47,684 nt of DNA, taken from the NCBI GenBank assembly GCA_910575255.1, contig CAJTEM010000036.1, positions 1 to 47,684 on the forward strand, in the 5' to 3' direction. This DNA is from Lachnospiraceae bacterium (GTDB taxonomy: Bacteria; Bacillota; Clostridia; Lachnospirales; Lachnospiraceae). Below, piece by piece: positions 40,002 through 47,555 of this stretch. How positions within the stretch are numbered: position 1 is the stretch's first letter; every line of letters begins with the position of its first letter. A program made the translations under genes and the position numbers. Below the pieces are notes generated by a model. The model saw only the letters and a list, made by a program, of their open reading frames with translations, was not told the DNA's origin and did not search any database.

Positions 40002-40361
40002 TTGGATTTAAGTGAACGCATTCGGACAATATTAAAAGAAAACTATTTAAAGCAAAAGGAGCTGGCCAAAGAGCTTGGTGTTACAGAAAGCTACATTTCT
40101 GCCATCCTCAACCACAGGAATACAAACATTTCCCAGGCACTAGCCACCCTGATTGAGGAAAAGTACGGCTATTACAGCCAGTGGGTACTAAATGGCACAG
40201 AGCCAAAGTTAAAAGTAGCTGGAAAGAATCGGACCCTATCGGATATCCACCAGAGGGCAATCCTGCAGATTGAGCGGCTTGCCCCGGAGCAGATCAGAGC
40301 GGTCCTGGCTTTTATCAAATACTTAGAGGACATTGAGCGTAATCAATTAAACAAACTATAA
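40002..40361 (+). CDS. XRE-type regulator, copy 1
   Basis: A 119-residue repressor-like protein. The HTH is KQKELAKELGVTESYISAIL followed by NHRNTNISQALATLIEEKYG; the C-terminal helix is ILQIERLAPEQIRAVLAFIK. It starts at TTG (40002), chosen because the close paralogue at 41709 has ATG at the same place and AAAGGTGGTG precedes both. A GTG four codons upstream is an alternative. A divergent small gene and a palindromic operator lie upstream; a terminator lies 335 bases downstream. Confidence 0.85.
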   Translation: MDLSERIRTILKENYLKQKELAKELGVTESYISAILNHRNTNISQALATLIEEKYGYYSQWVLNGTEPKLKVAGKNRTLSDIHQRAILQIERLAPEQIRAVLAFIKYLEDIERNQLNKL

Positions 40362-40695
40362 CACTTAATACGGGTTAATAACATATCCGTTTTTATGACT
40401 TAAGCAGAGTTGGATAGGGAATCTACAGACTATTGTATAGAGCAGGAGAGTAGCAATCATCTTTTATTTTCCTCTATTTTTGTAATGTCAGTGATATTTA
40501 CTGCTATTTTGAGACTGGATAAACCAGAAGGGCATCCATATCCCTCTACAAGGAATTATTTCCATATAGCAGAATTAACGAAACGGCTTTCCGGGCCATA
40601 TGCGGATTATCCGGCAAACCGTCCTACAAACACGGTCTGCCGAATAGAACCCAATGAAAAAAGCTGCCATACAGAGAAATTCTCCAGCCACTTTT
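40362..40695. other. Intergenic stretch of 334 bases
   Basis: A plus-strand open frame of 95 codons (40410-40697) runs through it but lacks a ribosome site and a recognisable product. I see no other structure until the terminator. Confidence 0.4.
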
Positions 40696-40730
40696 AAAAC
40701 TCTCCGTTATTCCCCAAACGGAGAGTTTTT
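40696..40730. terminator. Bidirectional terminator
   Basis: ACTCTCCGTT and AACGGAGAGT pair perfectly and are flanked by AAAA and TTTTT, so the hairpin works on either strand. It separates the XRE gene from the convergent membrane-protein gene. Confidence 0.85.
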
Positions 40731-40732
40731 GT

Positions 40733-41278
40733 CTAACTTATAAAGAGATTCCCCAAAACAGCCAGGCTCTCGTGCGCCCTCATAAGCGCCATAAAGTCAA
40801 TCAAAAGGGGAACCAGAATCATCACAAGAGGATTCGTCAACCGGGCCATCCGCTGAATCTCCCCCTGCATCCAGTCCCCCCATTTTTCCACGGCCTCCTT
40901 TCCCTGTACCGGTTCCATAGTTGCCAGCATATAGAAATTTCCCGGGGCATAAGTCACATAAATCCGGAACAGCCAGTCCTTTAGCATCCCCAGGATTCCG
41001 ATACAGATAAGAATCGCCAGGTTACTGTGAATCAGCCGCCCATAGCCGCCCAGGCCTGCCGGCTGCCTCCCAATCTGATACAGGCACCACCCGGCCCGGC
41101 CCATAAAACCTACCGCAACCAAAAAGAGGGAATGGATTCCCACATAGGGCAGTATCCACTTATCCGTTCCAAATGCAATTTTGTTTCTGTCCATCACATC
41201 GGGGATGTTCTCCGGGATAACGGGACATTCCCCCTGTAATCCATACCGTTCTTTCAGTTCCTCGTAATTCACTTCCAT
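40733..41278 (-). CDS. Membrane protein of unknown function
   Basis: A 181-residue protein. The soluble N-terminus (MEVNYEELKERYGLQGECPV) is followed by about four hydrophobic segments (VGIHSLFLVAVGFMGRAGW; LIHSNLAILICIGILGMLKD; NPLVMILVPLLIDFMALM; LAVLGNLFI). I do not recognise the family. The ATG at 41278 follows AGGAGGAAAGGAA; an in-frame ATG six codons earlier overlaps the ribosome site. It lies between the two regulator switches and points away from the second. Confidence 0.7.
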   Translation of the reverse strand: MEVNYEELKERYGLQGECPVIPENIPDVMDRNKIAFGTDKWILPYVGIHSLFLVAVGFMGRAGWCLYQIGRQPAGLGGYGRLIHSNLAILICIGILGMLKDWLFRIYVTYAPGNFYMLATMEPVQGKEAVEKWGDWMQGEIQRMARLTNPLVMILVPLLIDFMALMRAHESLAVLGNLFIS

Positions 41279-41421
41279 TTCCTTTCCTCCTTCCATGGCC
41301 TTTTCCTATGGCCCTTCCTTTCCGTCACTTTGCCCTCCCCATCACCCTACCTTATCCTTTATCCCCCATCTCCCGGTTCTCGTCTGCTTCCTGCATGGTC
41401 AGCGATATACGCCTGGTTCCG

Positions 41422-41577
41422 TTAAAATTCTCCCGCACTCCCTTCTTCTACGCTTTTCTTCTCCTGCAACTGAATCCCGGCTTCCAAACCGGCAATAAAA
41501 ATCAGCACCTTGGATACCTGTTCCTCTGGCATTTCACGAATCTTATTGATTACAAGGTCTTTCTCTGTAGGTTTCAT
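41422..41577 (-). CDS. Small protein divergent from the second XRE copy
   Basis: A 51-residue protein (MKPTEKDLVINKIREMPEEQ, then VSKVLIFIAGLEAGIQLQEK), paralogue of 39704-39871; the first ~34 residues are nearly the same, and the tails differ. GGGAAGGAGAGGGAC precedes the ATG. Its promoter is TTGACA-17-TAGACT on the minus strand, with the palindrome CTAAATTCAATTTAG (read on this strand) overlapping its -10. The membrane protein gene lies downstream on the same strand and may be cotranscribed. Confidence 0.65.
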   Translation of the reverse strand: MKPTEKDLVINKIREMPEEQVSKVLIFIAGLEAGIQLQEKKSVEEGSAGEF

Positions 41578-41604
41578 GTCCCTCTCCTTCCCAGTTAAGA
41601 TATG

Positions 41605-41685
41605 CTAAATTGAATTTAGTCTATCATAACTATATTTAGCTGTCAATGTTCTGTTCTTGACTGAATTTATTGGCTATGTTATGAT
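41605..41685. promoter_or_regulatory. Divergent promoters and operator, copy 2
   Basis: CTAAATTGAATTTAG (41605-41619) matches the copy-1 operator except at the central base. The plus strand carries TTGACT-17-TATGAT (41657-41685) for the XRE gene; the minus strand carries TTGACA-17-TAGACT for the small gene. Confidence 0.75.
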
Positions 41686-41708
41686 GCTACATAAAGGTGG
41701 TGACAAAG

Positions 41709-42074
41709 ATGAATTTAAGTGAACGGATTCGATTAATCTTAAAAGAAAACCATTTGAAACAGAAAGAGCTGGCTAAGGAGCTGGGTGTTACGGAAAGCTA
41801 TATCTCTGCCATCCTTAATGAACGGAACCCCCGGATTTCCCAGGCCTTAGCAACTCTGATTGAAGAAAAATACGGCTATCACAGCGGCTGGGTGCTGTCT
41901 GGCACAGAGCCGAAATTAAAGATCGCCGGAAAAAACCGGGCCTTATCGGATATCCACCAGAGGGCAATCCTGCAGATTGAGCGGCTTGCCCCAGAACAAA
42001 TCCGAGCAGTCCTGGCTTTTATTAAATATTTAGAGGAAGCAGAACTTGAGGGAGGTGGGGAACACCTCCAATAA
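41709..42074 (+). CDS. XRE-type regulator, copy 2
   Basis: A 121-residue paralogue of the protein at 40002: HTH KQKELAKELGVTESYISAIL then NERNPRISQALATLIEEKYG, and tail ILQIERLAPEQIRAVLAFIK followed by YLEEAELEGGGEH. The ATG is preceded by AAAGGTGGTGACAA. Because the operators of the two copies are almost identical, each repressor may act on both switches. Confidence 0.87.
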   Translation: MNLSERIRLILKENHLKQKELAKELGVTESYISAILNERNPRISQALATLIEEKYGYHSGWVLSGTEPKLKIAGKNRALSDIHQRAILQIERLAPEQIRAVLAFIKYLEEAELEGGGEHLQ

Positions 42075-42129
42075 ATTCATGATAATAATATATATTTGAT
42101 TCTTTTGACTTGTACAGGGACGGTTTTGG

Positions 42130-42345
42130 ATATCTGCAGGGCATACGGATTGGGCGGGGGAATCCTCTCCCCCGCCTTCCCTTTTTGTCCGTGAAAGAAC
42201 TTCCCTCCACGGATGAGTATCCGCTCCCTCCCTCTTACTTTCCTGCCCATTAAGATAGGAATCGCAAGAAAACGTGTCCAACTTGGACACATCCATCTTA
42301 GAACTGTCCGATACCTTCCTTCTCCCTCCTACCAGCATTTCCACT
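42130..42345. repeat. Non-coding element A with hairpin and palindrome
   Basis: Contains the hairpin GGCGGGGG/CCCCCGCC (42153-42176), followed by TTCCCTTTTTG and so a likely terminator for the XRE gene. About 100 bases further lies the perfect palindrome GTGTCCAACTTGGACAC (42274-42290). A related element in the same orientation lies at 43610-43830, beyond the Rpn-type gene. Minus-strand short frames read VSKLDT at the palindrome; none has good coding support. Confidence 0.6.
42153..42187 (+). terminator. Terminator behind XRE copy 2
   Basis: GGCGGGGG/AATCCTCT/CCCCCGCC stem followed by TTCCCTTTTTG on the plus strand, about 80 bases behind the XRE stop. Confidence 0.65.
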
Positions 42346-42544
42346 GGTCATTCAGTAAAAACCGCTTAGGTTCTTTGCCGGCATCCCTCCATCCCCGGTA
42401 TTCATTTCAAAGAAAATATGGCTCCCCAACTGTATGTAGACATAGAAAAAGAAGCATCTCTTTTTCCGAAATGCCTCTTCTCTAAATATTTTTTAGATTT
42501 AGTTTCTATTCTGATTTACTGATACAGTAGATTGCTTCTGCCAG

Positions 42545-43423
42545 TTAAGCATTTGCCAACTTTGCCGCAATTTTCTGGATATCCTCAATGCTTAGCCGAG
42601 GAACACACTGGTGAATCTCTTCAAAAGAAAATTTTTGGGACTGTATCAATTTGGCAGCCGTTTCCTCAGCTTCTTTTTTTGCCTTCTGGTCGGCTTCTTC
42701 CTTTGCCAGTCCTACAATTTTATTAATCTCCGGTTCCATAATTTCTAGTAATGCCTGACACATGGCTTCATCTCCTTTCAATTCTTCCACAATCTCACGG
42801 TTCGCCTTTACACTTACCTCTAGCACCGCATCTGCCAGTTCTCTCTCTAACTTCCCTGACAGGGACCGGGCCCGATTTAACAACGCTTCCATCTCCTGCT
42901 TCTTTAATTTATCGGACAGGGATTTCAGCCATCCATGGTTCTTCCCATTCAGTTCCCTCGTCACAATCACCTGGGTGAAGAACAGCACCCCGTCCAGCAC
43001 GTAATAGATTCCGGGGTATGGATTGGATACTTCTACCTTATGCTCCCTGAAATACCGAAACAGCCCATCCGGCTTTGCCTCCCTCACCAGGGATACCGTG
43101 ATATCATCTGCCTTCCTCTCATCCACCGTCTCCCCATAGGCTTTATAAAGACTGGCATATGCACCCGCCTTATAAAAGGAATCAATATCCATGCGGTCTT
43201 CCGGGGAACGGTATTCTAAAATATTATGCCCCTTAAACATCCTGCCAATCTCATTAGCTATCTGTACATCCTTATCCTTTTTAATCACCAGAAGGTCAAT
43301 CTCAAGAGGCTTTGTGTTTAAATTGTATTCCTTCTCATAGATTAAGTCATCCCTGTTCTCTGCCAGCTCCAGGTTGATTGCCGCCACGAACCCAGGATGC
43401 CATTGTATTTTTATCTCGTTCAT
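42545..43423 (-). CDS. Rpn/PD-(D/E)XK family nuclease-like protein
   Basis: A 292-residue protein of the group often found beside Rpn genes. The segment KPLEIDLLVIKKDKDVQIAN carries a Glu-x-Asp ... x-Lys nuclease-like pattern, followed by EIGRMFKGHNILEYRSPEDR and IDSFYKAGAYASLYKAYGET, both typical of this group. The C-terminal 70 residues are charged helix (EADQKAKKEAEETAAKLIQS). A promoter (43443-43470) lies just upstream. Two related non-coding elements flank the gene. Confidence 0.8.
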   Translation of the reverse strand: MNEIKIQWHPGFVAAINLELAENRDDLIYEKEYNLNTKPLEIDLLVIKKDKDVQIANEIGRMFKGHNILEYRSPEDRMDIDSFYKAGAYASLYKAYGETVDERKADDITVSLVREAKPDGLFRYFREHKVEVSNPYPGIYYVLDGVLFFTQVIVTRELNGKNHGWLKSLSDKLKKQEMEALLNRARSLSGKLERELADAVLEVSVKANREIVEELKGDEAMCQALLEIMEPEINKIVGLAKEEADQKAKKEAEETAAKLIQSQKFSFEEIHQCVPRLSIEDIQKIAAKLANA

Positions 43424-43442
43424 CCATAACTCCTTTTATTTT

Positions 43443-43470
43443 ATTATAACATGACTTTATCTTTTTGCAA
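43443..43470 (-). promoter_or_regulatory. Promoter of the Rpn-type gene
   Basis: The minus strand reads TTGCAA, a 16-base spacer and TATAAT, 20 bases before the start codon; AAAAGGAGTT is the ribosome site. Confidence 0.65.
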
Positions 43471-43609
43471 ATAATCCTATTGTCTTTTGCCTGCTTATTT
43501 ACTTCGATCATTACATTTCTTTCTCTTGATTTTGATGCTCCTTATGAATAAGAAGCGGAACTATGTATGACAAAATCATTCAGTGGGTAGCCGGGAAAAA
43601 CCGGAATTG

Positions 43610-43830
43610 TTTATGAGGCCTGCAAAGCAGACAAATTTGGCGGAGGAATCCTGTTCCCCCGCCATTCCTCTCTGTCCCTTAAAAACCAATCCGTCTCTCC
43701 ATCTTTCTCGCCTTTCCATAAATATAAAAAGAGCAACCGGATGTGTCCAACTTGGACACCTTTCGATAACCAAAGCAGTTATCATCCTTCTGCGCCTGAT
43801 CATGGAGACCCCACCAGGCAGCAACGATCT
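43610..43830. repeat. Non-coding element B with hairpin and palindrome
   Basis: Contains GGCGGAGG/CCCCCGCC (43639-43663, one mismatch), with AATCCT in the loop as in element A, and the palindrome GTGTCCAACTTGGACAC (43743-43759), identical to that of element A. Minus-strand frames reading VSKLDT across the palindrome have no supported start. Confidence 0.6.
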
Positions 43831-44006
43831 GCTCTTTCTTATTTTTTAAGAACCTACTACTAAAGACACAGGGCAACCACCGCCTTTTTCCGTCTCCATT
43901 TCATCGGTAACCCATGCAAAAAAACACTGCATCCGCTACCGCCCGGACTGTATCTTCTTTCTATAAAAATACATTTCCTCATCCTATTTTCTATCTTATA
44001 TTTTTA
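43831..44006. other. Intergenic stretch
   Basis: AT-rich, no supported gene or hairpin with T run; it lies behind the primase-helicase gene. Confidence 0.35.
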
Positions 44007-46592
44007 TTATTTTCCTGCCATGACAGGACCACAGGCTCCTTCCCCCAGGTAATCCTCCTGAATCAGCTCCGCCTGCTCACATGGAAAATTGGACAGTACC
44101 CATACCTCGCATCTATTACGCAGGAGCCTGGCACGCCCAATACACTGTTCTAAATCCTTCCGGATAAAATACATCTGCAGTTCCCGCAATTCCTGGCCTT
44201 TATAAGTCATAAAAGAAAATTCATAGCCATTAGCCTGCACCCTTCTGACCGCAAGCACCTCCTGGTTTACCTCCATTCCCAGATAGCAGCCCACCAGCTT
44301 ATAGACCGGCTCACTCATATGCGGCGTTCCCAGGATAATCAGGTTCTGTCCTTTCAGGGAATCAATCCTCTCCGCATTCCCAAAATGGATGCCGCTTCCC
44401 TGGAACTCCTCCTCATATTTCAGAAAGGTAATCGTCTGATAGCCCTCCGGGAACTTCTTTATGTAAGCAGTCAGCTCTTCTTTATGATCGTGGATGCACT
44501 GCCTGCTCATGGAATATGCCGTCAGCTGTTTCAGTTTCCCCACATATTTGGCTTGATAACAGAAAAACTCCTCAATCCTCCTGTCCCGGAAATACTTCTT
44601 ATAGAGGGAAAGATCTGCGGTTGCTGAAAGCACCGCATATCTCCCTTCCGGCAGGGTCTGAGGATAGAAATAACAGATATTTTCCCCTTCCCGGCAACAT
44701 ACAGACGCAATCGCCAGGTCATTTACATCCTCGTAAATCCCTAATTCCTCCAGGGCCTCCCTGGATAGCCGGCCCAGGCAGGGGCAGGGTTCCCCTTCCA
44801 TTCTGTGATACTCCCCCTCCGGCGCCAGAAGGGCTTCCTTTAGCCTTTCTTTCAGTAACCCCGGGCAGTGTTCGGAGCCCAGGGCTTTCTTAGCTGCGGA
44901 AACGGATACGGCACGCATGTTTCTGAAAAAGGTTGACAGGATATCTTCATCGATAATCACCCAGTCCTTTTCGATCATGTCCCGGGAAAAGGTAGCAAGC
45001 CTGGCATGAGTGGTAACCAGGACGTGGTGCTCCCGGATTTGTTTTAAGCGGTCTAAGTACCCCTTGCATTGATACACAGCATTTACCACATCGGGAAGGT
45101 CACTTCCCTTGTTTTTTTTAATATAATTCTTTAAAAGATTCTTTACCTCTTCCCCAAGCCCCTGCTGGTAATACCCCTGGATTTCCCATTTCAAATCCTC
45201 CGGGAAATTCATTTCATCCAGAGAGGGCGTCACCATCACCTCAATCCCCTTCCCCTCCAGGCGGTTCTTTACCTCATGTTTTAGCCGGTTCGTGGGCACC
45301 ACAATCACAAATGAAATATCCGGATGCTCCCGAATCAGGTTACAATAGGCTTCCGTCTTTCCGATGGCAGTCTGTGCCGGTATGAGAGATATCCGAAAGG
45401 AGCCGTCTCTTAAGAATTTTTCCAGACACTGTTCTATATGCTGGTAAACCGCCTCCACTGGCTGATAATCCTCATTCTGGTTGATTTTTCTGATCTTCTC
45501 CTGTTCCCTTACCGTCAAAACCATATTGGCTTTATGGCGGCAGGAATCCACATAGGGGCAGAACGTGTCACAGCACTGGGGCTTGTAGCCCCTGGCCTTC
45601 GCGTAAAATGCATAAAAACGCCATTTCTTTTTATTTGGCTCTTTTCTTTTACCCATGATGGAATGGAATTTCTTCCCGCCGCCCTTGATATGAATGAGAT
45701 TTGTCAAAAGCAGGAATTTTAAGTTATGATGCATATCGCTGCCTTTCACAAATTCATGGTAAAGGTTGCACCTTTTTTCGATTTCTCCCTGCGCCACACG
45801 GACAGGAGGCTCCTCCCTGTAATTTTTTCGTACATTAGGCTGGTAACCGTTGTGTAGAACATATCTAGGAAAATTTGGCGGAAAAATGGTTTCTGACCCA
45901 TATATATATTGGTCACTTGCCGTTTTTCCGCCAAAAAACTCATTTTCTGTACCATCACTATGTACGCACTCAATCTGGAGACAGTTATTAATACATGCAA
46001 TATTATGCTTTTTAGCGAACTGACTGAGGTCTCTGTTATAGTGCTCCCCTCCTTTCTCAAAAAGCACCCTCTGGAACCCTTCCGCAAGTGTCACAATATT
46101 GATTGCCTCCCCGCACACCTCCCCATCCAGCCCTTTCCCTCCAAAAAACATCCGGGGCACGTCCTTACAGCTTTTATCTGCCTGGGGGAATATTTCTAAC
46201 AGCATGGCAATCATAATCTCCGCCACCCTCTTATCCTCAACCGGCACATCATTAACAAACACAGCCCGGAACCGGGGATGTTCCTTTGTGGAATGAAAGG
46301 TATGATAGACAAAGGCTATGGGCAGGAAATATTCCTCCGCCCTCTGCCTGATCTCCCGGATGGAACCCCCGTTATCAAAATCCAGTCCGAACAGCTGCAT
46401 CTGTACAAAGTTCTCTGCCTTCCTCTTTCCATCAGAGAATATGGAAGGGCAAAACGTATGCCCTTTATTTCCCACCAAATCTGCCAGATGCTGCAATTCC
46501 ACTTCCTTTTGTTTTTGTGCTATCTGCTTACTGATGGCAGACACCTCTTTCTTCCCTGGCTTTTCCCGGTATCCCGTTCCATCCAGGCTCAC
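44007..46592 (-). CDS. Primase-like and superfamily 2 helicase fusion protein
   Basis: Likely replication protein of the element, about 861 residues. The N-terminal third resembles an archaeo-eukaryotic-type primase: LFGLDFDNG (acidic DxD near residue 72), then YHTFHSTKEHPRFRAVFVND. A Cys/His cluster (CCDTFCPYVDSCRH) lies in the middle. The C-terminal half has helicase motifs: Walker A-like AQTAIGKTEAY, DExx-like WVIIDEDIL, and motif VI-like QCIGRARLLR. I chose the GTG at 46592, five bases behind GGAGG; a TTG at 46604 is possible. The family is inferred from motifs and layout. It diverges from a small HTH protein. Confidence 0.75.
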   Translation of the reverse strand: MSLDGTGYREKPGKKEVSAISKQIAQKQKEVELQHLADLVGNKGHTFCPSIFSDGKRKAENFVQMQLFGLDFDNGGSIREIRQRAEEYFLPIAFVYHTFHSTKEHPRFRAVFVNDVPVEDKRVAEIMIAMLLEIFPQADKSCKDVPRMFFGGKGLDGEVCGEAINIVTLAEGFQRVLFEKGGEHYNRDLSQFAKKHNIACINNCLQIECVHSDGTENEFFGGKTASDQYIYGSETIFPPNFPRYVLHNGYQPNVRKNYREEPPVRVAQGEIEKRCNLYHEFVKGSDMHHNLKFLLLTNLIHIKGGGKKFHSIMGKRKEPNKKKWRFYAFYAKARGYKPQCCDTFCPYVDSCRHKANMVLTVREQEKIRKINQNEDYQPVEAVYQHIEQCLEKFLRDGSFRISLIPAQTAIGKTEAYCNLIREHPDISFVIVVPTNRLKHEVKNRLEGKGIEVMVTPSLDEMNFPEDLKWEIQGYYQQGLGEEVKNLLKNYIKKNKGSDLPDVVNAVYQCKGYLDRLKQIREHHVLVTTHARLATFSRDMIEKDWVIIDEDILSTFFRNMRAVSVSAAKKALGSEHCPGLLKERLKEALLAPEGEYHRMEGEPCPCLGRLSREALEELGIYEDVNDLAIASVCCREGENICYFYPQTLPEGRYAVLSATADLSLYKKYFRDRRIEEFFCYQAKYVGKLKQLTAYSMSRQCIHDHKEELTAYIKKFPEGYQTITFLKYEEEFQGSGIHFGNAERIDSLKGQNLIILGTPHMSEPVYKLVGCYLGMEVNQEVLAVRRVQANGYEFSFMTYKGQELRELQMYFIRKDLEQCIGRARLLRNRCEVWVLSNFPCEQAELIQEDYLGEGACGPVMAGK

Positions 46593-46729
46593 TTTAACCT
46601 CCAAACTTCTGTCCCCTTTCCAAAGCCTTATTAAAATTTCCTTTGCTTCTCTTTGCTCCCTATTGCTTTAATCAAATGTTAGAAGCGGGCAACATTTTAA
46701 TAAGACAAAACCGGAAAGCGAGGGATTTT

Positions 46730-46918
46730 ATGTTAGAACAATACGAGGAAGTACTGGATGTGGAAGATATCTGTAAAATTTTCCGGGTCGGCAGAAACCG
46801 GGTCTATGAGTTACTCCAGACCGGCCAGTTAGGCGGCTTCCGCCTCGGAAGGACATGGAAGATACCAAAGATTGCTTTAGAAGCCTACCTGCGGCAGCAA
46901 AGCGGAAGCTGTCCATAA
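46730..46918 (+). CDS. Excisionase-like helix-turn-helix protein
   Basis: A 62-residue MerR/HTH_17-type DNA-binding protein: VLDVEDICKIFRVGRNRVYE, then LLQTGQLGGFRLGRTWKIPK and ALEAYL. This pattern is common to excisionases and small regulators of integrated elements. GAGGGATTTT precedes the ATG at 46730; an upstream in-frame start lacks homology. It diverges from the primase-helicase gene, so it may control that promoter or element excision. Confidence 0.85.
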   Translation: MLEQYEEVLDVEDICKIFRVGRNRVYELLQTGQLGGFRLGRTWKIPKIALEAYLRQQSGSCP

Positions 46919-46953
46919 GTTAGCTTCCATTTCACTTGGCGATCCCCTCAAAA

Positions 46954-46981
46954 AACCCCGTGGATTTCACTCCACGGGGTT
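46954..46981. terminator. Bidirectional terminator
   Basis: AACCCCGTGGA and TCCACGGGGTT pair perfectly with a 6-base loop, flanked by A6 on the left and a T-rich right side. It separates the HTH gene from the convergent antitoxin-like gene. Confidence 0.85.
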
Positions 46982-47080
46982 CATTTTACTATATTTCATT
47001 TTTGAGTAAAACCAACTCATATGATTCTCCGGCTTCTGTTTTTTACAACTGCGACAGCAAATCCTCCGGCTCCCATATCT

Positions 47081-47314
47081 TTATTTCAGCCTTTCATCCC
47101 GATATTCTTCCAATGTCTTGCCCACATCCGGAATAGCACCAACCAAAGATGCTACAGCTGCTTCTATTTCTTCCCTATTCCCGAATGATTTTTTCTTTCT
47201 CTTTGCTTTCTTCCTGGTATCCACTAAAAACTCAATATAAGAAACCGCCTTATCATAATCTTCCTGCTCCAGCTTCTCCAACAGATGATGGATTTTTATT
47301 GCCGCAGCCTGCAT
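47081..47314 (-). CDS. Antitoxin-like small protein without a visible toxin
   Basis: A 77-residue charged helical protein: IHHLLEKLEQEDYDKAVSYI, then EFLVDTRKKAKRKKKSF and LEEYRDERLK at the end. The L-x-x-L-E-x-E-D-Y-x-x-A-x-x-Y-I-x-x-L pattern is that of small phd/VapB-like or DUF2281-like antitoxins. No toxin gene follows on the same strand before the terminator. The ATG follows AGGGGAATC, a modest ribosome site. Confidence 0.6.
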   Translation of the reverse strand: MQAAAIKIHHLLEKLEQEDYDKAVSYIEFLVDTRKKAKRKKKSFGNREEIEAAVASLVGAIPDVGKTLEEYRDERLK

Positions 47315-47384
47315 GATTCCCCTCCTTATAATCCGCCTTTTATTCTATTCCCCATTACAGCTTTTATCATCCCTTCCCTGTCCC

Positions 47385-47555
47385 TTATACCACTGTGCAG
47401 GCTTCCAGGTTCCACGACTGGATGGTTTCAACCGGGAGTTCTAAAACCTCCGCGATTTCTTCCAGTGAATCCCCTCTTTTTAACATATTCCTGGCTGTCC
47501 TTTTTGCCCGTTTAATATCAGCTTCATCCATTAACATCTTTCCCACCTGGGTCAT
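47385..47555 (-). CDS. Free-standing Rpn-type C-terminal tail, second copy
   Basis: A 56-residue protein, MTQVGKMLMDEADIKRAKRT, then ARNMLKRGDSLEEIAEVLEL and PVETIQSWNLEACTVV. It matches the gene at 21461-21655 except that the GRQE repeats are replaced by ADIKRAKRT. GGGAGGTGTTAGGG lies before the ATG. Unlike copy one, no nuclease remnant is visible upstream in the remaining 130 bases of the window, so it may be an independent gene or the tail of one cut at the edge. Confidence 0.6.
   Translation of the reverse strand: MTQVGKMLMDEADIKRAKRTARNMLKRGDSLEEIAEVLELPVETIQSWNLEACTVV

Noticed and set aside
40410-40697. A 95-codon plus-strand frame behind the first XRE gene
   Set aside because: No ribosome site and no family pattern; its end runs into the terminator hairpin.
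42030-42344. Minus-strand frames through element A, with VSKLDT at the palindrome
   Set aside because: The similarity to frames in element B could mean a small gene family, but starts, lengths and frames do not correspond and no ribosome site is seen, so I kept it as a DNA element.
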